A stretch of DNA of 64,000 nucleotides from Pelagomonas calceolata. Taxonomy: Eukaryota; Sar; Pelagophyceae; Pelagomonadales; Pelagomonadaceae. Made by a program: the position numbers and the translations under genes. Below, in pieces: positions 40,478-48,474 of the stretch. The DNA is taken from NCBI GenBank assembly GCA_918797485.1, contig CAKKNE010000004.1, positions 2,914,001 to 2,978,000 of the forward strand, in the 5' to 3' direction. Position 1 is the stretch's first letter; every line of letters begins with the position of its first letter. The notes beneath the pieces are model-generated. The model was not told the origin of the DNA. It saw only the letters and a program-made list of their open reading frames with translations, and did not search any database.

Positions 40478-42337
40478 TCACGCGTCCCACCGCTTGCTGT
40501 GGACGTAGTCCCCGGCGGGCCCGCGCACCGTCGCGTGGTTCGACTTCTCCTTCTCGGCCTGGACGAGCGTGCGCCACTCGGCCATGACGGTCTCGTCTCC
40601 CTTCATGTCGTGCGCGTCGAGCAGCTTGGCGCCCTCGTCGGCGTGGCGCAGGTCGTCGCCCGCCTCCGCGCGCAGCAACGCGAGCTCCGACTCCTTCGCG
40701 TCGAGCTCGGCCTGCTGCCGCCGCACGGACGCGCCGTGCGCGGCGCGCTCCGCGCCCAAGGCGCGCTGCAGCGCCGCCAGCGCGTCGGCGTAGGACGCGC
40801 AGTCCGTCCGTAATTCGTCGGCCGCCGCGCGCTTGTCGCTCAGCACGAGCTCGGCCCGCCGCGCCTGGGCCATGGCCCGCGCGTCCGTGAGGTCGTCTCT
40901 TACGGAAGCCTGGACGGGCTCCTCGCCGTGGTCCACGACGACGGCAGCCATGGCCCGCCGGTGATCCTTTTCCAGGGCCGCCAACCTATTTTTCTTGTTC
41001 TGCAGCGCGGCCTCGGCGCGTTTATTGGCTTCAGCCAACAACCGTCGTAGTCGCTCCGCCTCGTCGTCCAAGCGGCGCGCCGAATCGTCCTCCGCCACTA
41101 ATCTATCGCAGGCTTCGCGGCCCTCGCGCCGCGCGCGCTCCGTCGCGTCCAGGACGGCCTCTTCCATTTCACGCGCGCGCCGCTTCCTTCGCTTCTCTAA
41201 AGCTTTCTTCCTTTCAGCCTGCAGTTTTTCCAGATCCTTGTCGCGGCGCTGCTCCAGGGCCGCTCGATTTTTGGGAGCCTCCTTGTCTAGTTTTTTTGCT
41301 GCGTTTGTCGCGTCCTTGATGATCTTCTCGAGGCGCGCCATCGCATCTCTTAACGACGCCAGGTCTCGCGCCTGCTGCTCTCTCTTAATTCGGGCGTCGG
41401 CCTCGAGGGCGTCCACCTCCCCATCAGCCGCGGCCTCGCGGCCGTCGCTCGCCATTCTCAATTCGTGCGCGTGCGTCTCGCGCCGCCGCTTCATATCGGC
41501 GTCGTGCTGCTTCTTCGCGTCCTTCAAAGCGCGGTCATGTCTCTTCTTCGCGTCGGCCAACGCCTTCAGCAGCGCCTCGATCTCGTCCTGGAGCGTTTTC
41601 TTCGCGCGGTCGCCCGCTTCATTCTTGGCTTTGAGCTGCCGCGCGAGCTCGGCCTGGGCCTGGGCGAGGGCGTCGCGCGCCGCCGCCGCGACCTCGGCCG
41701 CGTGCCGCGTCCGCTGGTCCTCGAGGCGCCGTTCTAACCCTTCGAGGTCGATCGTTAAGTTCGACTGGTCCCCCTTTAACAAGTCCCGCTTCGATCGGGC
41801 CTCGTCGATGAGGCGCTTTTTCGCGTCGAGTTCCTGCTTCGACGCCGCCTCGAGCTTGGACCTTAATAGCAGTAGTAATTGGGTCTCGAGCGTTTTTACA
41901 GAAGCGTCGTAGGTCGCGTCGACGTCCGCCAGCGACTTTTTAAAAGCAGTCTGCTCGCGCTGCAGCCCAGTCGCTTCCTTAGTTTGCGCGTCGCGGACCT
42001 CGGCGACGCGCGTCCGGTGCGCGGCGCGCGACGCCGCCGTCGCCCGCGTCAATTTGTTGTACTGGGCCTTCAGACCGTCCAGGTCCCCTACAACATCGTC
42101 GGAGTCGTCGTTGGTGAAGAGCACCTCCTCGTGCTGGGACCGGTGCGCCTCGCGCGTCGCGTGCGCGGCGTCGAGCTCGGTCGTTTTCGTGGCATATTTC
42201 AACTGGAGCGCGGCGAGCTCGCGGCTGTGCACGGCGTCGGCGGCGACCTGGTGGCTCAGGATCTTCGAGGCGAGGTTGGCGTCTTCCAGGCCGGCCGTGA
42301 GGTGCGTCGTCGTGGTGGTGGTGGCCATGGTTGCCAT
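40478..42337 (-). CDS. long coiled-coil protein
   Basis: From the ATG at 42337 the product has 619 residues; the frame is open upstream to 42616 but that part is Arg-rich and non-repetitive. Nearly all of residues 30-560 is charged heptad-type helix rich in A, K, R, E and D (for example DEIEALLKALADAKKRHDRA), with no Pro breaks except near the middle. The N-terminus has a Thr run (TTTTTT). No enzymatic or membrane segment. Coiled-coil proteins of this kind are common in cilia, basal bodies and centrosomes, but the sequence alone does not place it. The 3' end is 30 bp from the stop of the convergent secreted-protein gene. Confidence 0.75.
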   Translation of the reverse strand: MATMATTTTTTHLTAGLEDANLASKILSHQVAADAVHSRELAALQLKYATKTTELDAAHATREAHRSQHEEVLFTNDDSDDVVGDLDGLKAQYNKLTRATAASRAAHRTRVAEVRDAQTKEATGLQREQTAFKKSLADVDATYDASVKTLETQLLLLLRSKLEAASKQELDAKKRLIDEARSKRDLLKGDQSNLTIDLEGLERRLEDQRTRHAAEVAAAARDALAQAQAELARQLKAKNEAGDRAKKTLQDEIEALLKALADAKKRHDRALKDAKKQHDADMKRRRETHAHELRMASDGREAAADGEVDALEADARIKREQQARDLASLRDAMARLEKIIKDATNAAKKLDKEAPKNRAALEQRRDKDLEKLQAERKKALEKRRKRRAREMEEAVLDATERARREGREACDRLVAEDDSARRLDDEAERLRRLLAEANKRAEAALQNKKNRLAALEKDHRRAMAAVVVDHGEEPVQASVRDDLTDARAMAQARRAELVLSDKRAAADELRTDCASYADALAALQRALGAERAAHGASVRRQQAELDAKESELALLRAEAGDDLRHADEGAKLLDAHDMKGDETVMAEWRTLVQAEKEKSNHATVRGPAGDYVHSKRWDA

Positions 42338-42628
42338 GGCTGCTTCGGGCTTGGCGTGGACTTCGAACCGAGGCTGCCCTGCGTCTTTTCCGGGGCGCGG
42401 GCACACCGAAATCCGTGCCTGATTTCGTGTCCTCCTTGTGCAGAGGCAGCCAATTCGTCGAACCCCGTCCCTTCTCCGGACGCGTCCCAGCGAGCATGGA
42501 CCGTCTCCGGGCGCCGTCGACCTCTCGCGACGCTTGCGAGCAAAATGCGTCGTTGGCCTCAGCGCCACTGACAACGCGGACGCGAGCCGGAACGACAGAT
42601 GAATCAGACACAACAACTATGTTTAAAC

Positions 42629-43630
42629 TCACGGCCCACCGCCGCGCCGCCGCTTCTCCCACGTCTGCTGCGCATGCTTCTTCCGCCGCTGCTCGTCGCG
42701 GCGCGCGCGCCGCTCGCGGTCCGCGAGGCGCCGCCGCGCGCGGGCCACGGCCCGCCGCCAGAGCCCGCCCCCGACCTGGCGGATGATGTTCACGAAGAAC
42801 GGCAGGAGCCGCGGGTTCTGGAGCACGACGCGCGCCGCGATGCCTATGACGGCCGTCGCGAGCGGCGCGACGCCCCGCAGCACCCAGACCGCCGCGCCGG
42901 GCCACCTTAACAACACGAGCGCGGGCACGACGACGCTCACGATGAGCCCCGACCGCCGCTTGACGACGTCGAGCGCGTCGCCGAGGCGCCGGTGCGTCAC
43001 CGCCGCCGAAAACTCCTCGACGTCCTCGTCGAGCGCGGCGTACTCCTCCTCCCACCAGGCCTGGGCCGCCTCCAATAACGCGCCGGCGTCGGCCCAGGCC
43101 TCGGCCCACGTCGCCGCCGCCTGCGCCGCGCTCTGCTGCGCGCTCTGCTGGCGCGGCCGGCCGTAGCCGGGATCCGTGTCCTGGAAGCGCGCGCGCGCGT
43201 CGTAGGCCGCGCGCGCGCCCGAGTCCTTGATCTCGTCGTAGGCCGCGGAGAGCTCCTGGAACTTTTTGGTGGCGGTCGGGTCGTTGGGGCGGAGGTCGGG
43301 GTGCCACTCCTTGGCCTTGCGCAGGTAGGCGACCTTGTAGTCGCGGTCCGTCAGGCCGCGCGCGACGCCGAGGACCGCGTACGCGTCGGGCGCGCGCGTC
43401 GCGAGGTACCGCGCGACGACGGGCGGCGGCGGCCTCAAGCGCGCCGCGTCGCGCGCGCGGTCCACCGCGGCGACGAGTGATGGAGCGCGGTCCGCCGCGG
43501 CGACGAGTGATGAGGCGTGGTGCCGCTGCGTGCTGATGCGTAGGAGCAGCGCAGGACGATGCAGGCGTCCCATGACGGCCGCAGCGGTGCACGAATGGCT
43601 CCATTGTTGCGCGCGTCGGGCCAGTAGCAT
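42629..43630 (-). CDS. J-domain protein, possibly mitochondrial membrane
   Basis: 333 residues; the first 75 are Arg/Ala/His-rich without acidic residues until about 48, which fits an organellar presequence. The J domain spans about 82-150 (DAYAVLGVARGLTDRDYKVAYLR) with HPD at 110-112 and a standard third helix. A Gln/Ala-rich linker follows. Hydrophobic stretches near 230-285 could be one or two membrane spans. The C-terminus is strongly basic (RRRLADRERRARRDEQRRKKH). It would recruit Hsp70 to an organelle membrane; which organelle is not determined. Its upstream region carries a CTAG-bounded motif shared with the opposing small gene. Confidence 0.78.
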   Translation of the reverse strand: MLLARRAQQWSHSCTAAAVMGRLHRPALLLRISTQRHHASSLVAAADRAPSLVAAVDRARDAARLRPPPPVVARYLATRAPDAYAVLGVARGLTDRDYKVAYLRKAKEWHPDLRPNDPTATKKFQELSAAYDEIKDSGARAAYDARARFQDTDPGYGRPRQQSAQQSAAQAAATWAEAWADAGALLEAAQAWWEEEYAALDEDVEEFSAAVTHRRLGDALDVVKRRSGLIVSVVVPALVLLRWPGAAVWVLRGVAPLATAVIGIAARVVLQNPRLLPFFVNIIRQVGGGLWRRAVARARRRLADRERRARRDEQRRKKHAQQTWEKRRRGGGP

Positions 43631-43707
43631 TGTGAAGCGGCTATGTATTCACGGCAGAGGTATCCACGGCTTCCATGCGGCGCAAATCGACGAGTTAAAA
43701 CGTTGAC

Positions 43708-43726
43708 CTAGCGGCAGAGGTACTAG
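43708..43726. promoter_or_regulatory. CTAG-bounded upstream motif, copy 6
   Basis: Minus-strand reading CTAGTACCTCTGCCGCTAG, shorter than other copies but with the same CTAGT start and CCGCTAG end. Lies about 80 bp upstream of the J-protein ATG and 180 bp upstream of the plus-strand gene. Confidence 0.45.
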
Positions 43727-43908
43727 CCAGTTTCGTGTTTGTGTTTTCGAAGGCCAGCACGAGACGCAGGCACGCCGGGCAGCCCAACGCGAAGTCAAGC
43801 ACGTCCACACGCCCCATTGCTGCGCGGGAGGCACCAGTGGGCCGCCTTGCATCCCTAGTGTACCAGCGGGCTGCATAGGACACGCATCCGAAAGGACACG
43901 CATCCGAA

Positions 43909-44232
43909 ATGAAGCCCTCGTCGGCCCTCATCATCGGCGGCGCCTACCTCTCCTACACGATTGCGTCGTGGTCGCCGGAGCGCAGGGAAGCCGTGGTCCA
44001 AATGATAAGAGACGGCGTTTCCGGAGCGGTCAACGCGTTCCTCGAGGACCCGGTCGGGTGCCTGCGGCGGTTCTGGGACGAAAAAAAGCGGTCGCCGATG
44101 CTCCTGCTGGCCCTCGCGTCGAAGCTCATGGCCGACAACCTGCGGCGAAAGAGGCTGAAGAGGGAGGCCGCGGCCGCGCCGGCCGCGACCGCCGCGAAGC
44201 CGGCGGCGCCGGGCAGGAAGAAGCGGAAGTAG
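43909..44232 (+). CDS. small basic protein, unknown
   Basis: 107 residues. A short hydrophobic N-terminus (ALIIGGAYLSYTIASW) is followed by an amphipathic helical middle (FLEDPVGCLRRFWDEKKRSPMLLLALASKLMADNLRRKRLK), an Ala-rich spacer and a KKRK end. I recognise no family. It could be a small membrane-associated protein. It starts from a divergent promoter with the J-protein gene and precedes the fusion-enzyme gene on the same strand by 252 bp. Confidence 0.5.
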   Translation: MKPSSALIIGGAYLSYTIASWSPERREAVVQMIRDGVSGAVNAFLEDPVGCLRRFWDEKKRSPMLLLALASKLMADNLRRKRLKREAAAAPAATAAKPAAPGRKKRK

Positions 44233-44484
44233 TCGGGCCGGCCCCGAGTCGTATAAAATAGTGTCAATAGATCGCTCGGGCCTAGGCTAATAAAACGGGT
44301 TTTGCCGGCCCTTTTTTTTTGCGCAATCGAGCGCAAATCGACCTTGCTGGGATCAATTCTTAGCGTTTCGTATACCAGAGATCGCAATTCTTCGCTGCCG
44401 CCATCGGTGCCACTTCGCAGGAGGCTTGGGGGGCGCCAGGGTAGGCTGCAGCCCTCAGCCAGACTGCTGGGACTACGCATCGAA

Positions 44485-46830
44485 ATGCAGCGGCCAGACG
44501 AAGACGACGACCTGGACCTACCGCGACGGAAGCGCCCGCGCGCCGCGGCACCGCTCTATTACTCCGAAACTGACGTCTTCCGAGGCGCCGACGCGCGCGC
44601 GGTCGATGCCGCACTCGCCGCGCTACGAAGGGCTGCGACAACGGTCGAGGACGGGCCGATGCGATCCGTGGCGATCGCGCCGCTCGCCGCGACAGCGCCG
44701 GGCGCCGGGGCGGTCTACGGCGCCCTGGCCGACGCATTCGCGGCGAGCGGAGCGCCGCGGCCGCGGCGGCTCGCTACGGCGCAGTTAGCCGTCTACGAAA
44801 CCGGAGACCATTTCAACACGTGGCATGTCGACGAGACAGAAGACGAAGGGCGTCTCGCCCTCGTCGTCTTCCTGAGCGATCCCACAGACTACGAGGGCGG
44901 CGAGTTCGACGCCGAAGGCGACGTCGTACTACCAGCACGACCGCCGGCGCGCAGCTTCGTCGTGTTTGACGCGTCGCGCCTGCGTCACCGCGTGCGCGCC
45001 GTGCGCCGCGGCCGCCGCGAGGCGTTGCTGTGTTGGACGGCTTCGGCGCACGACCCGGCGCCGGCCGTCGCCGCGCCGCCGCCGACGCGCGCCGCGCCGG
45101 CGACCGTGAAAGTGATCGTGTGGGACTTGGACGGCACGCTCTGGCACGGCGCGCTGGAGGACGACGACCGCGTCGAGCCGCGGTGCGCGCTCGTAGATCT
45201 CATCGGCGCGCTCGCCGACCGCGGCATCGTGTCGAGCGTGTGCTCGCGCGCCCCGCGGGCGGCAGCCGAGGGCATGCTCGACACGCTCGGCGTGCGGGAA
45301 CTATTGGTCTTCAACGAGTACGACGTCATGGGTTCCAAGGGCGCGCGCGTCCTCCGGACGCTCGAGGCGATGCACCTGTCGCCGCGCCACGCGCTGTTCG
45401 TCGACGACGAGGCGAGCAACCGCGCCGACGTCATGAGCCGGTGCGAGGGCATCGGGGCGCTCGCGCCCGATGATTTAGAGGCGCTCCTGCCGGTCGCCTG
45501 GGGCGCGCCGGACGCTCGCGAACGCCTGGCGCGCTACAAAGTCCTGGAGCGCAAGCACGAAGCGCGGCAGCCCGAGGAGGAGGACGACGCGTTCCTGAGA
45601 CGCTGCGCCATCGTCGCGACCGTTAGCCGTGTCGCGGCGCTGGACGGTGACGCGGACCGGCTCGTCGAGTTGTTACAGCGATCGAACCGACTCAACTACA
45701 CGAAGGACGTCGACCGGCCGGACGCGACCTGGGACGTGCTCGACGTCGCTGCGGGCGCTTACGATAGCTACAAAGACGAGCCCGGCGAGCGGATTTGTTG
45801 GAAGGTGACGGTGAGGGACGCGTTCGGCGAGTATGGGGTGGTGGGCGTTGTCGCGGCGAGTCGCACCGGTGATGCCTGGCGGCCGCGGCACTTCACGTTC
45901 AGCTGCCGCTGCGCGGGCATGCGCGTCGACGCGGCGCTCGCGGCGTGGCTCGTCGCGCAGTTGGATGCGTCGGCGCTCCCGGCGGCGGCCGAGGGGCTCC
46001 TCGCTGTCGACGCGTCGGCGGTCACCATCGTCGTCGATGACGAAGCGCTAGCGGCGCCACCGGTAACACACGCGCGGCGCGCCCTTTTACGCGGCTGGTG
46101 CGCGACGCAGCAGCTCGCGCCGCTGTTGGACGCGTCACCGACGTGCGTGCCTTCGCGCTACGCGGCGACGCGCTTCTCGTCCGTGCACTTCCTTCGCGCG
46201 TCCGCGCGCGACCCGCGCCTCGCCGCCGCCGCAGCCCGCTCGCTTGCGGCGGTCGACGCGGCGGCGACGGCGCCCTCGAACGATCTGCGGTCCTACGACG
46301 TGGTCGTCCAGGACTGCGAGGTCGACGCGCTCTGGCCGGTCACGTGTGGCTTTCCGGTGGATCTTGCTCACACTGACGTCGCGTGCGCCCCGGGCCTCGC
46401 CGACGCCTGGGCGTCTCTCTGGCGCCGGGCCGTGGCGCCGCCGCGCGACGCCGTCGCCGCGGAGTTCGGAACCCCCGCGGATCTCTTGACGCCGGCGGCG
46501 ATAGCCGACGACGCGCGCTGGCTCCGCGCCCAGGTCGCGCCGGGTGCCGGCTTAGTCTTGCTCCTCACGCCGGATTTGTGGGACCTAGGCCTCGCGGCGC
46601 CGGGCTGGCGGGAGCGGCTGGAACAGATCCCGGCGGCGCTCCGCGCGCGGCTCTCTGAAAGGCTTCGGCAGGTCAACGCGGCGGTCTCCCGCGTCGCGGC
46701 GGATTTGCCGAACACGGTCGCCGTGGACCGGACGGCGCTGCTCCGGCCCGGCGAGGTGCAGGAGCACACGCACGTCTGCCGCCGCGCCCAGGTCGCGGTG
46801 GCGGACCGCGTCAACGAAGCGCTTTTGTAG
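44485..46830 (+). CDS. 2OG-Fe(II) oxygenase / FkbH-like HAD phosphatase fusion with SGNH-like tail
   Basis: From the ATG at 44485 the product has 781 residues (the frame is open back to 44302 but without homology). Residues about 25-185 form a prolyl-4-hydroxylase-like oxygenase: HVD (H114, D116), YEGGEF, H168 and an Arg ten residues on for 2-oxoglutarate. Residues 205-340 are a HAD phosphatase of the IIIC/FkbH type: VWDLDGTLWHG (D214, D216), a Lys in GSKGARV and FVDDEASN. The FkbH C-terminal part follows (QRSNRLNYTK near 398, VRDAFGEYGVVGV, FSCRCAGMRVD). The last 200 residues look SGNH-hydrolase-like, ending THVCRRAQVAVADRV. FkbH proteins load glyceryl units onto carrier proteins in polyketide pathways; an oxygenase fused in front is unusual. 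All catalytic residues named are present. Confidence 0.8.
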   Translation: MQRPDEDDDLDLPRRKRPRAAAPLYYSETDVFRGADARAVDAALAALRRAATTVEDGPMRSVAIAPLAATAPGAGAVYGALADAFAASGAPRPRRLATAQLAVYETGDHFNTWHVDETEDEGRLALVVFLSDPTDYEGGEFDAEGDVVLPARPPARSFVVFDASRLRHRVRAVRRGRREALLCWTASAHDPAPAVAAPPPTRAAPATVKVIVWDLDGTLWHGALEDDDRVEPRCALVDLIGALADRGIVSSVCSRAPRAAAEGMLDTLGVRELLVFNEYDVMGSKGARVLRTLEAMHLSPRHALFVDDEASNRADVMSRCEGIGALAPDDLEALLPVAWGAPDARERLARYKVLERKHEARQPEEEDDAFLRRCAIVATVSRVAALDGDADRLVELLQRSNRLNYTKDVDRPDATWDVLDVAAGAYDSYKDEPGERICWKVTVRDAFGEYGVVGVVAASRTGDAWRPRHFTFSCRCAGMRVDAALAAWLVAQLDASALPAAAEGLLAVDASAVTIVVDDEALAAPPVTHARRALLRGWCATQQLAPLLDASPTCVPSRYAATRFSSVHFLRASARDPRLAAAAARSLAAVDAAATAPSNDLRSYDVVVQDCEVDALWPVTCGFPVDLAHTDVACAPGLADAWASLWRRAVAPPRDAVAAEFGTPADLLTPAAIADDARWLRAQVAPGAGLVLLLTPDLWDLGLAAPGWRERLEQIPAALRARLSERLRQVNAAVSRVAADLPNTVAVDRTALLRPGEVQEHTHVCRRAQVAVADRVNEALL

Positions 46831-47028
46831 TAACGTGAGATTTGTTGTGCTTTTGCTTTGCTTTGCTTAGAGCTAGGCCGCCTAGCCACCACGTGCGACC
46901 GACGCGGGGCCCTCCAATCGCCCCGAGTGTTAGCTCGGAGGGCGGCGACGGCCGGCGGAGGGGGTTGTTGGAATGCCACACGACGTCGCCGCGGCCGCCG
47001 ACGAGGAAAAAAATAACAAGATAGCAAA

Positions 47029-48156
47029 TTAGACACTCCGCGACGCGCCGAATAAATCGCCCACGGCGCCCTCGACCTCGCGCGCGCGCGCGCGCGTCAT
47101 GCCCACGGTCTGCTCGCCGCTCGCGTCCTCGAGGTTCAGCAGGTCGTGGGACGGCCCCTCCGACGGCAGCACCCGGCCGTGCGTCGGGTGCCACGGCGGC
47201 AGCGTACTAAAGACGCTCTCGCGCTTCTCGAGCGCCCAGGACGTCGGCACCTGCATGTACCTCTCCAAGAACCTCCTGACAAAGACGTGCATCGCCGGCG
47301 GCCGCGCGTCGTTGTGGTCCCCTTCTACCGACAGGATGAACTTGTCGCCGGCGTAGGAGCCGTGGAGCAGCTCCGAGTGCTTGTTCGCGATGAACGAGTC
47401 GCCCTTGACGACGCAGAATAATGCTGGTACGTATAATTTCGGCGTGTGGTCGATGGCCGAGATGTCGTTGATGTCGATCTTGGCTCTCGATCTAATGGTC
47501 CTTCGGACGATCTGGAGCATGCCGCTGACCGCGAACTTTGGGATTTTTGTGGACGTCTGCTCCGTGGCCCGCTCTACGAGCTCTTCCGCGAGTAGTTTGA
47601 GGGAGGCAAAGGGCGAGTCCAGGACCATCGCGTCGACCATATTATCCTCGTCGGCATATAACAGAGCGGTGACGGCGCCCATGCTTCTCCCCCAGAAGGC
47701 TATTGTCGATGTCTTACCTTCCGCCCGCAGATAGGTTACTACGGCTCGACAGTCTAATCGTTCGTTGGCTCCCAACGTGACGTACTCGCCGTCTGACAAC
47801 CCGCTCCCCGCAAAATCAAAGGACACGACGGCCACGCCCAGCGACAGGAGTGTCCCGAGCTGCGGGATCGCCTCGAGCCGCGCCGACGCGTTGCCGTGCA
47901 TGAAGATAAGGGTAGGTACCATCGGCGGCCTTTGTTCCGCGGCCCAGCGCGAGCAGACGAGGCGCTCGTCCTTGACGTTGTGGACCTCGAAGTCCTCTCT
48001 GATAAAGGTTCTTCCTAAAAACTCGAAGCGCCGCGGCCCGAGGTGCCGCTCGTCGTACGTCGTCCGCGGCGGCCGGATGATCGCGCAGACGACCTGCTCG
48101 TAGGCCGCCTTGGCCTGGTCGATGATGCCGGGGGTCCGCTCTGGTTGCTCGGCCAT
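47029..48156 (-). CDS. alpha/beta hydrolase (ABHD/BEM46-like serine hydrolase)
   Basis: 375 residues. The oxyanion/HG motif FMHGNASARLE, the strand-turn VVSFDFAGSGLSDG, the nucleophile elbow WGRSMG near residue 155, an Asp in VVKGDSFI and a His in VEGDHND make a complete Ser-Asp-His triad. The layout resembles bacterial-like serine hydrolases of the ABHD17/BEM46 type, which includes protein depalmitoylases and peptidases. An extra 80-residue C-terminal tail is polar and probably disordered. No signal peptide; the N-terminus has a mildly amphipathic helix. Substrate unknown. Convergent with the fusion-enzyme gene (198 bp between stops, containing a CTAGGCCGCCTAG palindrome at 46873-46885). Confidence 0.86.
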   Translation of the reverse strand: MAEQPERTPGIIDQAKAAYEQVVCAIIRPPRTTYDERHLGPRRFEFLGRTFIREDFEVHNVKDERLVCSRWAAEQRPPMVPTLIFMHGNASARLEAIPQLGTLLSLGVAVVSFDFAGSGLSDGEYVTLGANERLDCRAVVTYLRAEGKTSTIAFWGRSMGAVTALLYADEDNMVDAMVLDSPFASLKLLAEELVERATEQTSTKIPKFAVSGMLQIVRRTIRSRAKIDINDISAIDHTPKLYVPALFCVVKGDSFIANKHSELLHGSYAGDKFILSVEGDHNDARPPAMHVFVRRFLERYMQVPTSWALEKRESVFSTLPPWHPTHGRVLPSEGPSHDLLNLEDASGEQTVGMTRARAREVEGAVGDLFGASRSV

Positions 48157-48337
48157 TTGTGTTTTGTGGCAGTCTTTTTTTGGTTCGCCTCACAGCAAGC
48201 TCTCTGCGCCTCGTGCGCGGCGCTTGCTGCCGACAGCTGCTCTTGCGCGGTGCCAAGCACTCTCGCAGCCGTTTGATCGGCCGCGTAGGCGCGCGGGCGT
48301 GCAACACTCTGCTCGTTTTGCCTAGGCTTGCCTCTTG

Positions 48338-48357
48338 CTAGTGTCTACATACGCTAG
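48338..48357. promoter_or_regulatory. CTAG-bounded upstream motif, copy 7
   Basis: CTAGTGTCTACATACGCTAG, about 180 bp upstream of the hydrolase ATG. Confidence 0.5.
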
Positions 48358-48368
48358 CTACGCCCTGC

Positions 48369-48402
48369 AGGGGCTCCGCCCACTAGTCCTAGCACCGTAA
48401 CA
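48369..48402 (-). promoter_or_regulatory. TGTTACGGTGCTAG block, copy 3
   Basis: The plus strand begins AGGGGCTCCGCCC and ends AGCACCGTAACAT. It is nearly identical to 37834-37867 and sits just beyond motif copy 7, about 215-245 bp upstream of the hydrolase ATG. Confidence 0.45.
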
Positions 48403-48474
48403 TCGACGCCCTGCAGGACGAATCTACTAAGATTATACGAGCAGGGGGGTGTATCGAAGGAAGTGTCGGAAGTG

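Larger units (their letters stand above)
48157..48474. other. intergenic promoter region
   Basis: A 318-bp gap between the channel gene's 3' end and the hydrolase start. It contains the CTAG-bounded motif at 48338-48357 and the TGTTACGGTGCTAG block at 48369-48402. No gene recognised. Confidence 0.5.

Noticed and set aside
40995-41912. Plus-strand frame of 305 codons
   Set aside because: Ser/Ala/Arg-rich antisense of the coiled-coil gene; composition mirrors Glu/Lys/Ala codons on the other strand.
41979-43604. Minus-strand frame of 541 codons across two genes
   Set aside because: It runs through the J-protein and coiled-coil genes in another frame, is Arg/Ala/Gly-rich and spans an intergenic gap; no homology.
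46873-46885. CTAGGCCGCCTAG as an eleventh member of the upstream motif family
   Set aside because: It is much shorter, lacks the GTGTCTTAC part and lies between convergent genes, so it is probably chance or a 3'-end structure.
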